A stretch of 64,000 nt of DNA, taken from NCBI GenBank assembly GCA_022508365.1, contig JAFLVH010000002.1:1-64000 (forward strand), given 5' to 3'. The notes under the pieces were generated by a model. The model saw only the letters and a list, made by a program, of their open reading frames with translations. It had not been told where the DNA came from and searched no databases. This document shows, in pieces, positions 42,867-53,000 of the stretch; position 1 is the first letter of the stretch; each line of letters starts with the position of its first letter. The translations under genes and the position numbers were made by a program. The DNA comes from Clostridiales bacterium. Its GTDB lineage: Bacteria > Bacillota > Clostridia > Christensenellales > Pumilibacteraceae.

Positions 42867-44405
42867 TTACTCCCACTCTATCGTTGCGGGCGGCTTGCTG
42901 GTTATGTCGTAGACAATGCGGTTTATGTGCCCCACCTCGTTAACTATGCGGTTGGACACCTTTTCGAGCACGTCGTAGGGAATGCGCGAAAAATCTGCGG
43001 TCATAAAGTCGGTCGTGGTGACGCCGCGGAGCGCGAGCGTATAATCATACGTTCTGCCGTCGCCCATAACGCCCACCGAGCGCATATTGGTAAGCACTGC
43101 AAAATACTGATTGATGTCGCGGTCCAGCTTTGCTTTGGCTATCTCCTCGCGGAATATCGCGTCGGCGTCCTGCAAAATAGCAACCTTTTCCGGCGTTATC
43201 TCGCCTATGATTCTGATAGCAAGCCCCGGACCCGGGAACGGCTGACGCCACACAAGAGTGTCGCTAAGCCCAAGCGCGCTGCCGAGCTTTCTCACCTCGT
43301 CCTTAAACAAAAGTCTAAGCGGCTCCACAATCTCTTTAAAGTCTACATAATCGGGAAGGCCGCCTACGTTATGGTGCGATTTAATAACCGCAGCGTCGCC
43401 GAGTCCGCTCTCTATCACGTCGGGATAGATTGTGCCCTGAACAAGATAGTCCACCTTGCCTATCTTTTTGGCCTCCTGCTCGAACACGCGGATAAACTCC
43501 TCGCCTATTATCTTGCGCTTTTTTTCAGGCTCGGTAACGCCTGCGAGCTTTTCCAAAAACCTATCGCCGGCATTCACGCGCACAAAGTTGACGCCGCTGT
43601 CACGGAACGCCGCCTCCACTTCGTCGCCCTCGTTCTTGCGCATAAGCCCGTGATCGACAAAGATGCAGGTAAGCTGACTGCCTATAGCGTTTGCGAGCAG
43701 CTTGCACGCGACAGAGCTGTCCACGCCGCCGGAAAGAGCGAGCAGCGCTTTGCCCTTGCCTATTTTTTCACGAAGCTCTTTGGTTGCGATTTCGGCGTAA
43801 TTTTGCATTGTCCAGTCGGGCTTGCAACCGCACACGTTAAACAGGAAGTTTTTAAGCATATCAAAGCCCTGCTCGGTGTGGTTGACCTCGGGATGGAACT
43901 GTGTGCCGTAAAACTTTTTTTCAAGATTTTCAATCGCGCCGTACGGGCATTTTGCGCTGTGAGCAATCGCCTTAAAGCCTTTCGGCAGCGTCTTTATGTA
44001 GTCGTTGTGACTCATCCAAACAACCGATTCTTTTTTCAGCCCCTTAAACAACGGCGAAGAAGTATCGAACTTGCAATCCGTCCTGCCGAACTCCGCAGCC
44101 GCCTCTGCGCTTGCCGCGCCTATTTCGCCGCCCAGCCCGTAGACAAGAAACTGCGCGCCATAGCAAATGCCGAGAATGGGAATGCCGAGATTAAAAATCT
44201 CGCTTGACATGCGCGGCGAATCGTCAAGATACACAGACTTCGGACCGCCCGTAAATATAATTCCCTTGGGACCCATTGCGCGAATCTCGTCTATCGGCGT
44301 CTTATACGATTTAACCTCGCAGTATACGTTTGCCTCACGAACTCTGCGCGCAATAAGCTGATTGTACTGCCCTCCGAAATCCAAAACCAAAACCGTCTGT
44401 GCCAT
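42867..44405 (-). CDS. guaA: GMP synthase (glutamine-hydrolysing)
   Basis: A 512-residue enzyme making GMP from XMP. The glutamine amidotransferase has catalytic C81 in GICYGAQF and the His/Glu site [11 protein letters not shown]. The ATP pyrophosphatase has the PP-loop LSGGVDSSV (about 226), and the dimerisation domain ends in [21 protein letters not shown] 44405 has AGGAG 7 nt upstream; the frame could extend to 44441 but without support. A leader with promoter, hairpin and terminator lies upstream. Confidence 0.97.
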   Translation of the reverse strand: MAQTVLVLDFGGQYNQLIARRVREANVYCEVKSYKTPIDEIRAMGPKGIIFTGGPKSVYLDDSPRMSSEIFNLGIPILGICYGAQFLVYGLGGEIGAASAEAAAEFGRTDCKFDTSSPLFKGLKKESVVWMSHNDYIKTLPKGFKAIAHSAKCPYGAIENLEKKFYGTQFHPEVNHTEQGFDMLKNFLFNVCGCKPDWTMQNYAEIATKELREKIGKGKALLALSGGVDSSVACKLLANAIGSQLTCIFVDHGLMRKNEGDEVEAAFRDSGVNFVRVNAGDRFLEKLAGVTEPEKKRKIIGEEFIRVFEQEAKKIGKVDYLVQGTIYPDVIESGLGDAAVIKSHHNVGGLPDYVDFKEIVEPLRLLFKDEVRKLGSALGLSDTLVWRQPFPGPGLAIRIIGEITPEKVAILQDADAIFREEIAKAKLDRDINQYFAVLTNMRSVGVMGDGRTYDYTLALRGVTTTDFMTADFSRIPYDVLEKVSNRIVNEVGHINRIVYDITSKPPATIEWE

Positions 44406-44511
44406 AATAAACTCCTTAGTAAAATGCTGCGAATATCGCACACTTCTTTAAAAACATTATATCATTAAACCGCGCCGAAAGCAAACTTTTTTGCTATGAT
44501 TATCAAAAGAG

Positions 44512-44540
44512 AAAAGGCAGACCGGTTCAGTCTGCCTTTT
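44512..44540 (-). terminator. Terminator hairpin in the guaA leader
   Basis: AAAAGGCAGA-N9-TCTGCCTTTT with a T-rich 3' side, about 107 nt before the guaA ATG and about 65 nt after the likely start. It may be an attenuator, the end of a small RNA, or simply the typA terminator. Confidence 0.7.
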
Positions 44541-44575
44541 AAAGTAAAAGTCGGTTGCTTTGTCTTCAAAAATAG

Positions 44576-44593
44576 CGGTAATTCTGCCTACCG
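44576..44593 (-). promoter_or_regulatory. Upstream hairpin of the guaA leader
   Basis: CGGTA-N8-TACCG. Its loop contains AGGCAGA, identical to the 5' arm of the terminator, so it could compete for the 3' arm. Confidence 0.4.
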
Positions 44594-44611
44594 TTACTGT
44601 ATATCATATAG

Positions 44612-44640
44612 ATTATAAAAAATCAACATAAAATATACAA
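44612..44640 (-). promoter_or_regulatory. Promoter of the guaA leader
   Basis: TTGTAT (44640-44635), 17 nt, TATAAT (44617-44612). The start would be near 44605. Confidence 0.6.
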
Positions 44641-44717
44641 ATTAATGATTTTCTATCTACAATCTGTCCAAATATTGCAATAACTGTAGAATAGCGGCTC
44701 AAGTAACGGCAAAGACC

Positions 44718-46562
44718 CTAATCATTAGCGTGCTTGCCGAGGCCCAACATTTTTGCGCGTTCTCTCATTCGTGCGGTGGGGTCTAAAAGGCGCTTACGTA
44801 TCCTAAGCGACTTGGGCGTAACCTCCAATATTTCGTCGTCTGCCAAAAACTCTATGCAGTCCTCCAGCGTCATGCGCTTGGGGGTTATCAGCTTTAGCGC
44901 GTCGTCGCTGCCGCTGCTGCGCGTGTTGGTAAGATGTTTGCGCTTACACACGTTTACGACGATATCCTCGCCGCGCGGATTCATGCCAACCACCATGCCG
45001 CCGTACACCGGAACGCCTGCGCCTATAAACAGCGTGCCGCGTTCCTGCGCGTTAAACAGACCGTAGACAATAGAATCGCCCGCCTCGTGTGCAATCAGCG
45101 ACCCGAAGTCGCGGCGAGATATTTCGCCCTTGTAAGGTTCGTATCCGTCGAACACGCTCGACATTACGCCTTCGCCTTTTGTGTCGGTCATAAGCTCGCT
45201 CTGGTATCCGAACATTCCGCGCGCAGGCACTTTAAAGTTCATCTTAATGCGGCTGCCGTGCGGCGTCATGTCTATAAGCTCGCCCTTTCTTGTGCCCATC
45301 TTGCTCATGATTGTGCCAACGCAAGCCTCGGGCACGTCAATAAACACGCGGTCAATCGGCTCGCACTTTACGCCGTCTATCTGTTTGATCAAAACCTTGG
45401 GCATGCTGACGGCAAACTCGTAACCTGCCCTGCGCATGGTTTCTATAAGTATGGAAAGGTGCATTTCACCCCTGCCACACACGACAAAGCTGTCCGCCGT
45501 CGCGCCGTCAGACACGCGCAGCGACAAGTCCTTTACCGCCTCCTTGTACAGTCTGTCGCGAAGGTGACGGCTTGTAACGTACTTGCCTTCCTTGCCTGCA
45601 AGCGGCGAATCGTTTACCATAAAGGTCATCTCTACGCTCGGCTCGGCAATTTTTACAAATTCAATCGGAGTGGTGTCCGTTTCCGCACACAGGGTGTCGC
45701 CTATCATTACGCCCTCTATGCCCGACACGCACACAATGTCGCCCACTGTCGCGCTTTCCGCAGGGACGCGCTTTATGCCCTCGTAGGTAAACAGGCTTAC
45801 CACCTTGCTCTTTACCGCCTTAGTTTCGTCATGGTAGTTGGTAAGCACCACGCTGTCGCCCACGGATACGCTTCCGCTGCCCACCTTGCCGACGGCTAGT
45901 TTGCCCACGTAATCGTTGTGTTCGGCAGATGACACAAGCATCTTAAATGGCGCGGTCTCTTCGCCGCCCGGCGCAGGGATATGCTCTATAATCGTTTGGA
46001 AAAGCGGTTGCATATTTCTGCCGCTTTCGGTTATCATTTTTGACGCTGTACCGTAACGCGCGGAGGCAAACACAAACGGACTGTTAAGCTGATCCTCGTT
46101 GGCGTCGAGGTCGAGGAAAAGCTCCAAGATCTCGTCCACCACTTCCTTTAGCCGAGCGTCCGGTCTGTCTATCTTGTTGACGACCACAATTATTTTCAGT
46201 CCCAATGCAAGCGCGCGCTCAAGCACAAACCGCGTCTGCGGCATGGGCCCCTCAAACGCGTCCACGACAAGAAGCGCGCCGTCCACCATTTTTAGGACGC
46301 GCTCCACCTCGCCGCCGAAGTCGGCATGCCCGGGAGTGTCAACAATGTTTATCTTGAAGCCGTCGTACACGCACGACGCGTTTTTGCTGAGTATGGTTAT
46401 GCCGCGCTCGCGCTCAAGAGCGTTGCTGTCCATGACGCGGTCCATAACCGCTTGATTATCGCGAAAGACGTTGCCTTGCTTGAGTAATTCGTTTACAAGC
46501 GAGGTCTTGCCGTGATCGACGTGCGCAATGATTGCGACGTTTCTTATCTTGCTTTGTTCCAT
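44718..46562 (-). CDS. typA: Ribosome-associated GTPase TypA/BipA
   Basis: A 614-residue translational GTPase. G1 AHVDHGKTS (13-21), G2 RERGITIL, G3 DTPGHADFGGEVERV, G4 NKIDR, then EF-G-like domains and the TypA-specific C-terminal domain ending RKRLLDPTARMRERAKML. It acts in 50S assembly and stress adaptation. No ribosome site precedes ATG 46562, but the promoter predicts a leader of about 30 nt. Confidence 0.97.
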   Translation of the reverse strand: MEQSKIRNVAIIAHVDHGKTSLVNELLKQGNVFRDNQAVMDRVMDSNALERERGITILSKNASCVYDGFKINIVDTPGHADFGGEVERVLKMVDGALLVVDAFEGPMPQTRFVLERALALGLKIIVVVNKIDRPDARLKEVVDEILELFLDLDANEDQLNSPFVFASARYGTASKMITESGRNMQPLFQTIIEHIPAPGGEETAPFKMLVSSAEHNDYVGKLAVGKVGSGSVSVGDSVVLTNYHDETKAVKSKVVSLFTYEGIKRVPAESATVGDIVCVSGIEGVMIGDTLCAETDTTPIEFVKIAEPSVEMTFMVNDSPLAGKEGKYVTSRHLRDRLYKEAVKDLSLRVSDGATADSFVVCGRGEMHLSILIETMRRAGYEFAVSMPKVLIKQIDGVKCEPIDRVFIDVPEACVGTIMSKMGTRKGELIDMTPHGSRIKMNFKVPARGMFGYQSELMTDTKGEGVMSSVFDGYEPYKGEISRRDFGSLIAHEAGDSIVYGLFNAQERGTLFIGAGVPVYGGMVVGMNPRGEDIVVNVCKRKHLTNTRSSGSDDALKLITPKRMTLEDCIEFLADDEILEVTPKSLRIRKRLLDPTARMRERAKMLGLGKHAND

Positions 46563-46598
46563 AAAGTAAAGTACCGTACCACAAATTTTACGGATATA

Positions 46599-46627
46599 AT
46601 TGTATTATATTCCGAAAAAATTGTCAA
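46599..46627 (-). promoter_or_regulatory. Promoter of typA
   Basis: TTGACA (46627-46622), 17 nt, TACAAT (46604-46599). Confidence 0.65.
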
Positions 46628-46653
46628 CAAAATACGGCGTGGCTTTGCAACCA

Positions 46654-46674
46654 TTAGTCTTAACTCTTAACTTT
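46654..46674. repeat. Heptameric repeat containing the spoIIE stop codon
   Basis: Units TTAGTCT, TAACTCT, TAACTTT. The TAA of spoIIE is 46660-46662 and its last residues (KVKS) are encoded by the repeat. Confidence 0.7.
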
Positions 46675-48909
46675 CTCGTACAGTCTAAACGCTATTGCTG
46701 TCATGTCGTCCTTGGGCGTTCCGCCGGAAAGACTTAGGGCGCGCGCCACCACTTCTTTTACCGCGGTTTCGGGATTGAACGCGGACAGTCCGTTTATAAA
46801 CGACGGCAATTCGTCGCCGTCAAAGCAGTCGTAGACGCCGTCCGTCACCATAATAAGCATTTGCCCGGGATAAAGTTTTTTGGTAGTTATGTACGGGCGC
46901 ATTTCGTCAAGCACGCCGATAGGAAGCGAGCTGCCCTCTATCTTAAGCACGGTGTCCGTAGTCTTGATGTAGCACGGAGGCGCGCCAAGCTTGATAATAT
47001 CCACTACTGCGGTATCCAGGTCGCACACCGCCACGTCCGCCGCGGAATAGTTTTCGGCGGTGGGCAGCTTTAAAAACCTGTTGACGCCGGCAATGACCGA
47101 CTTAGAATCGAAACCGGCGCGGTAAAAGCATTCTATCAGCTCGACCGCCGCGCCCGAGCTTTCGCCTGCGCGCGTGCCCGACCCCATGCCGTCTAGCAGC
47201 GCAGCCAAAAACCTATCGCCTATGCGCTTAAAGGTATAGCTGTCGCCGCTTACGCCGCTTTTTCCCACGCCGGCGCGCGCATACACCGCCTCGTACATGG
47301 GCTTAGCCTTTAGCGTGGCGACGCTCCAGCCAGCGGCCTGGGTCTTTTCTATAGCAACAACTTCAAACCTGCGCTTCATGCACACGCTTACCGCGCGGCG
47401 AATTTTCTCATGCGACACGGACGAAGTGCGCACCACTGCCGTGACGCTGCTTTTGGTGACAAACGCGTCCGCGCACTCCACGCCGTTGTTATTAAGCTCA
47501 AAGATAACGCGCTTTTCTTTGTCCGCGTCAAAGCCTACCGGGGTCGCCTCCGCGTGTCCAAGCTCCTCCAAAACGTCCTTTATGGCGGCAAGCCGCTCGG
47601 TGACTATTGCCTTGGCCTTGTCCTCGCCCTCCATTTCCTTTGCACGCTCGCGCGCGCCGTCCGTGATTTCCGCCGAGCCGGCTATAACGTCGCTCGCGTG
47701 GACGCACTCCGCCGTAAAAAACTCGGGAAGGTCGGTCAGTATAGCCCGAGCATAAGTGGCGCGCTCGGCAAGCAGCGTGAAAGCCGCCTCCCTTGCTGCG
47801 CGGTCGCACACCGGGTTCTTCGGACAGTACGGACAAATTCTGTTACTTAGCGACAGCCCCGTGGCTGCGTAATCGGGCTGGGGCGAGCCCATAACGGTCA
47901 TTAGCCGCGCGGTCTCGTCAAACACCGACGCCACGGCAAGCATGCGGTTGCCTGCGTCGTACTTGCTGCGGTTGATGTAATGCCGTAATGCAATGTGCGA
48001 GCTGCCGTCATAATCAAAGTAGTCTCGCACTTTTTTTACCGCACGGCGCGGCAGAACGCAAAACAGCGCTCCGCCTGCCGCGAGCATTAGCGCATTCCAC
48101 CCGACTTGCACCGAGCTCATAAAAAACAGTATGGAGGTCATTGCAAACACTCCGATAGCCGCAATCACATACAACGGTCTATATAGCTTGGAAAACGCCG
48201 GGATAGTAGTAGCGCACATTAAAAACGCCGGGATAAGCGGCAGAGACGTAAAGCCCAAACCCATTGCAACAAAAGCTCCGCACAATGTTACGGCAGAACC
48301 TCCCACAAGCCCCATAAGCAAAACCAACAGCATGGCAGGCGCAAGACCTATTATAAATTCGCCGTAATGCGCTCTGCCGAACGCGAGCCCGGCGACAAAC
48401 ATCACCACGCACACGGACGCCGCCTCGATAACGCTCAGCTTGGTTGAAAAAACCGAACGCGCGCATGCGGCGACGTTGACCGAAAAGTAGTAGAACAAGC
48501 ACCCGATAAAGCCGGAGACAGCGGCAGAAGCCACAGGCACAAACAGCGCGGCAAGCACGGTGTGCACAAGCAAAGCAAACAGCGAAAAAAGCGTCTTTGC
48601 CGCGCCGCGGTCGAGCCTATGAAACCGCAGTGACAGCATCCACCGCACCGTCATGATAAATATGACTACCCCGCCTGCGTAAAGCCGCCACACCTCAAAC
48701 GAGAACAAAAATTCACAAAGTAAATATACGGGCGCAACAAGCCCGATAAAAAAACTACCTGACAGCGCGCAAAACATAGCCGAACCAAACGGCGAAATTC
48801 CGTATATCCTGCCGCCGACCGAAACCACAATAAGCGCCAATGCCGTGAGCGCCGCTGTCGGCGATACCTTGCCCGATTTTAGTATTGTTTTACCGCCCTC
48901 GCTAACCAT
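46660..48909 (-). CDS. spoIIE: Stage II sporulation protein E, PP2C-type phosphatase
   Basis: A 749-residue polytopic serine phosphatase that dephosphorylates SpoIIAA to free sigma-F in the forespore. About ten membrane helices cover residues 15-300. The C-terminal PP2C domain has LLDGMGSGTRAGESS (about 572), SAADVAVCDLD and GGTPKDDMTAIAFRL. This shows that the organism belongs to an endospore-forming lineage. The ATG lies 7 nt after the -10 box and lacks a ribosome site. Confidence 0.95.
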   Translation of the reverse strand: MVSEGGKTILKSGKVSPTAALTALALIVVSVGGRIYGISPFGSAMFCALSGSFFIGLVAPVYLLCEFLFSFEVWRLYAGGVVIFIMTVRWMLSLRFHRLDRGAAKTLFSLFALLVHTVLAALFVPVASAAVSGFIGCLFYYFSVNVAACARSVFSTKLSVIEAASVCVVMFVAGLAFGRAHYGEFIIGLAPAMLLVLLMGLVGGSAVTLCGAFVAMGLGFTSLPLIPAFLMCATTIPAFSKLYRPLYVIAAIGVFAMTSILFFMSSVQVGWNALMLAAGGALFCVLPRRAVKKVRDYFDYDGSSHIALRHYINRSKYDAGNRMLAVASVFDETARLMTVMGSPQPDYAATGLSLSNRICPYCPKNPVCDRAAREAAFTLLAERATYARAILTDLPEFFTAECVHASDVIAGSAEITDGARERAKEMEGEDKAKAIVTERLAAIKDVLEELGHAEATPVGFDADKEKRVIFELNNNGVECADAFVTKSSVTAVVRTSSVSHEKIRRAVSVCMKRRFEVVAIEKTQAAGWSVATLKAKPMYEAVYARAGVGKSGVSGDSYTFKRIGDRFLAALLDGMGSGTRAGESSGAAVELIECFYRAGFDSKSVIAGVNRFLKLPTAENYSAADVAVCDLDTAVVDIIKLGAPPCYIKTTDTVLKIEGSSLPIGVLDEMRPYITTKKLYPGQMLIMVTDGVYDCFDGDELPSFINGLSAFNPETAVKEVVARALSLSGGTPKDDMTAIAFRLYEKVKS

Positions 48910-48916
48910 ATGTTAC

Positions 48917-48949
48917 GTTATAACATATACGATAGCGCCGATTTTGCAA
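48917..48949 (-). promoter_or_regulatory. spoIIE promoter with 21-nt spacer
   Basis: TTGCAA (48949-48944), 21 nt, TATAAC (48922-48917), then 7 nt to the ATG. A 21-nt spacing is a known feature of Spo0A-activated sigma-A promoters such as spoIIE in Bacillus. Confidence 0.6.
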
Positions 48950-48964
48950 TATTTGCTATTACGC

Positions 48965-48971
48965 TGTCGAA
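48965..48971. promoter_or_regulatory. 0A box (Spo0A binding site)
   Basis: TGTCGAA, the exact Spo0A core, centred about 22 nt upstream of the spoIIE -35 box. Confidence 0.6.
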
Positions 48972-48999
48972 TAAGTAGAGAATGCAAAAATAAGAATAA

Positions 49000-49866
49000 T
49001 TATTTTTTGATCAATCGTAAACCTACGGCGATTCCGTCGGCGACGGCCTTGCCTATTTGCTTAATACCTGCGGTGCAATCCCCCACGGCGTACAAACCCT
49101 TTACGTTGGTCATGCCGTCATTGTCGGTGATAATCGCGCCGTTGTTGTCCGTAAACACGCCCACGCTTTTTGCTATTGCCGTGCTACCCATGCTGCCAAC
49201 CGCAACAAACACCCCGTCAACGGCAATCGCGCTTCCGTCCTCGAACTCGACAGCATTCACGCGCCGATCACCCGTAATGCGCTTTAACTTTTTTGTCACG
49301 GTGTTTTCCGCAACAAAGCTCGCATTCTTTCCGTCCGTCAAAAGATAGACCTTGCCGGCAAGGTTTTTAAGCGCGTCGTACTCATGAAGCGCATACTCGC
49401 TTTCTCCGATTACGGCGACCGTCTTTTTTCGATAGAAAAATCCGTCGCACACCGCGCAATAGCTTACGCCCCTGCCCTCAAACTCCTTAACGCCATCCAC
49501 ATTAATGCTTGTCCGCGGCGCGCCCGTTGCTATGACAAGCCGTGAACAAACGTATTCGCATTCGGGTGTGACAACCGTAAACTTGGTAGCTTTGTCGTCG
49601 CTGTCGCACCGCACAAAAGTCACCTGTCCGAGGGTGACGGTGACGCCCACGCTCTTTGCCTGCGCAATGCCGTTATCGTACAGCTGTTTCCCGGACACCT
49701 CGCCCGTACCGTAATAGTTTTGAATGCGTTCGGCACGGTGCAGTGCGGAATTGCCGCTGTGGATAACCATAACGTTAAGTCCGCCGCGCGCGGCATACAG
49801 CGCGGTAGACACGCCGGAAGGACCACCCCCGATTATGATTACGTCGTAACTATTTGTTTTGCTCAT
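49000..49866 (-). CDS. Thioredoxin-reductase-like FAD/NAD(P) oxidoreductase
   Basis: A 288-residue flavoprotein. FAD motif IIGGGPSGVSTALYAARGG (11-29), redox pair C137-x-x-C140 in YCAVCDG, NAD(P) region VAVIGESEYALHEYDAL (the usual GGGDSA is changed to GESEYA) and the C-terminal FAD motif VKGLYAVGDCTAG. The altered nucleotide motif suggests a ferredoxin- or other flavin-type partner rather than classical NADPH use; this is inference. Single gene with its own promoter and only a weak ribosome site. Confidence 0.88.
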   Translation of the reverse strand: MSKTNSYDVIIIGGGPSGVSTALYAARGGLNVMVIHSGNSALHRAERIQNYYGTGEVSGKQLYDNGIAQAKSVGVTVTLGQVTFVRCDSDDKATKFTVVTPECEYVCSRLVIATGAPRTSINVDGVKEFEGRGVSYCAVCDGFFYRKKTVAVIGESEYALHEYDALKNLAGKVYLLTDGKNASFVAENTVTKKLKRITGDRRVNAVEFEDGSAIAVDGVFVAVGSMGSTAIAKSVGVFTDNNGAIITDNDGMTNVKGLYAVGDCTAGIKQIGKAVADGIAVGLRLIKK

Positions 49867-49889
49867 AATTGTTTTTCCGTTTTTCTGTT

Positions 49890-49918
49890 AGTATATCCAA
49901 TAAAGCGCATTATGTCAA
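49890..49918 (-). promoter_or_regulatory. Promoter of the thioredoxin-reductase-like gene
   Basis: TTGACA (49918-49913), 17 nt, TATACT (49895-49890). Confidence 0.8.
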
Positions 49919-49938
49919 TAAATAATTTCCCATACAAA

Positions 49939-49970
49939 AGCGCGGAAGGCTTTATATGCCCTCCACGCTG
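49939..49970 (-). terminator. Terminator of the giant lipoprotein gene
   Basis: AGCGTGGAGGGC and GCCTTCCGCGCT form an imperfect stem followed by TTTTG on the minus strand. Confidence 0.65.
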
Positions 49971-50013
49971 TTTGTTTTTTACTCAACTACTCGACTTAGC
50001 TGTGTGCGTATGA

Positions 50014-53000
50014 TTACTTATACGTCTTGCTCGGACTGACATTCGGTGACGTTATGTTAAACGTAACTAGCTCATACGTGTTGCTGCCTTTTGTAATTTT
50101 GTATCTGCAAATCGAACCGGACGAATACGACCACCACAAATTGTCTGTTTGGTTAGTCCAACTATTTACTCCGGCGGTGAAGATTACTTTTATTCCTCCC
50201 CATTCATTTGCCGTTAGCTTAGATACCGTCGACGGATTTACAGGACCGCCGGGCGTGGGTTCCGGTATTTCAAAGTAGTATAAACCACCTATCCCGTACA
50301 TGAACATATAGCCGGTCAATCCGTTTCCGTAATCTATCGTTAACTTGTGGTAATTATCAACAGTAATATCTGCGAGCGTGGCGGTATATTCCTTAGTTGC
50401 ACCTAGAGTCAATCCGCTAACCTTGACTTGATAACGCGAAATCTCGTTGCGAGTGCCCTTTTCGTCATGAGTAAAGATTATATCGGTAATTCCGGCATTA
50501 GAGATATCGAAATAGTATTTACCGCTACCCATGGATGTCAAAATGTCGCGCGTACTCCATCTATTATCGTCCGCACCCGTACCGGTAACAGTACCAACGC
50601 CTGTGCCGCCCCAAGCATGAATGTGGTAATCAAATGTAGTACCGGTACCACCCCAGCCGGACGCATTAAGCACTATGCGCACCCTTGCCGCCTTATAGCG
50701 AGCGTAGTACGTCACGTCGGCGCCGTTGACAGTAACGGAGGTTGCCGTAAGCTTTGTGCCGCCGGTCTGGGCGTCGTACCAACCGTCAAAGTCGTACAAT
50801 GCGTTATTCGGAGTCGGATCCTTAGGCACGTCTACAGAATCACCGTTCTCGACATCTGTAAATGTATAGGTTGCGCCCGAGGCAGCCGTACCGTCGCCCA
50901 ATACAAACGTAACATTAAATGTGTTCTTTACAAACTTACCGTACAGCTTAATAGCGACTTTGCTGTCCATGCCTTCGAACAAATCTTTAAACTTAAGTTC
51001 GGTGTACTTTGTACCGTTGTATTCGCCGTCCGTGTACCAACCGTCAAACAAGTAACCGGTCTTTACTGGTGTCTTTAATTGCGTACCGTCGTATTCAATC
51101 GTAAAGATAGTGATGTTGCCGACGGAATTATCCTTGCTGCCGTCCACATAGTATTCGACCGTGTAGGTTATAACGTTCCACTTGGCATACAGCGTGGTGC
51201 CGTCAATCGGCATTGTGTCTGTATCAAAGTCCCAAGGCGTAGTCAGCGAGGACTCCTTGTACCAGCCGCCAAAGGTGTAACCGTCTTTGGTCGGTACATT
51301 CGGCTCCTCCACGAGCGCATTATAATCGCCTGTAAAGTCGTTTACGTCACTTCCGCCCATGCTATCGAACTTGACGGTATACTGATTAGGCGTCCACTTG
51401 GCGTACAGCGTTATATCGTCTGTAACCTTGTCGCCGTTTTCGCCGAAGGTCCATACGTTGCTTAGCGCAGCGTCCTTATACCAACCGTCAAACCTATAAC
51501 CGGCTTTGGTCGGTGCGGTGGGCGCGGAGATTGTTGTGTTGTAAACAACGTCGGTGATTTCCGCTACGTCGCTGCCGCCGTTACTGTTGAACGATACGGT
51601 GTACTTGTTGGGTATCCACTTGGCATAGAACTCGGTAGGCATGCCTTCCGCTGCTGCCGCAAATGTGTATTCAACGCCGTCGCATTCCGCATTGGTAAAC
51701 CAACCGCCGAACTCATAGCCGTCGCGGCTTACCTGAGGCGGAGTGGGCGTCTTGCCCATCTGAACGTTTAGCGTGGAGAACGTGTCTGTTCCGTCGTTGC
51801 GGTAGAACTTGAGCTCGACCGTAGGAACGGCTGCCACGTGCGCGTAAAGCGTTATATCGCCCTCAACCGTAATCTGACCTGTGACGTAAGCGGTATTATC
51901 GCCGTTAATCTCAAGCGTCCAACCGAGGAAGATGTAAAGCTTGTCGGTGAGATTGGTAACAGTCACCTGCGGCAGAGTGAACTTGGAGCCGTACGGCATG
52001 TCTACGATAGTTTCACCGTCGATTGTTGCGGTATACTCCGCACTTTCGCCAAGCACAAGCGTGATCGTGTAATCTACAGGCGTCCAGGTGGCGATAAGCT
52101 CCATATCCTCGGTCACGCCGGTGCCGAAGTCCCAAGCCCTGCCATTGTACTGCCAGCCGCCCAATGTGTAGTGTTCACGACTTACCGTAGGTTGGGTTAC
52201 CGTAGCGCCCAGTGTGGTTACGGAAACGGTAGCGGAGCCCGTAAGCGTACCGCCGTTTGCGTTGAACGTGACGGTAAGCGCGCCGAGCGTAATGGTGAAC
52301 TCGGCAGTCTGTCCGCCAAAGCCGATGGTTACGGTGGCGTTGCCCGCCCTGGTGTTGTCTACGTCTATCGTGTAGCCTGTAACAACGGCATTGGTGTCGT
52401 TGTTGTAGTATGCGGTTACGGTAATGCCGGTCTTGGTAATCTCCTGACCTATCTTGTATGTGGGCATGCCGTCATGCTTGACGTCAAGTCTCGTCACGGA
52501 GGGCGCAACTATCGTAATCTTGAACTTGCCGGTCACGCCGTTATACGACACGGTTATTTCCTGCTCGCCGAGGCGCGTCATGTCTATGGCGCTCAGAGTA
52601 AATTCGGTAACGGCGGTAGGCGCAACAGGCGTGGCGCCCTCGACGCCCTCGTTGTAGTTGGCGGTAACGTCGATAAGCTTAGCGAGGTCCGGAGCCGCCG
52701 CGTCCTGCACAAACTCGAGCGTTTCGCCGGACTTGGCAACAGCGGTGAGCGACGTCATTACGTTGTTTACGGTAATCTGATACTCGCCCGACTCGTTGCC
52801 ATTGTACAAGACCTTGACGGTATAAGTGCCTGCGGTAAGAAGCTTGCCGCTTGTTTCGCCCGTGCAGGTGTACGTGATATCCGTGGTCTTTTCCACCTTT
52901 CCGTTGTTGTAGGTAAGCGTAACTTCCGCGCCGGTAAGCACAATGGCGTCGCCAACGTTGTACGTCTTTTTGCTCGGATCGGTCGTAAGCTCTGTCTTTT

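Noticed and set aside
44505-44640. Purine (guanine) riboswitch before guaA
   Set aside because: TATAATC and TGATAT occur but the conserved TACCGGGC-like core and CCGTAAA-type loop do not. The TATAAT is better read as a -10 box.
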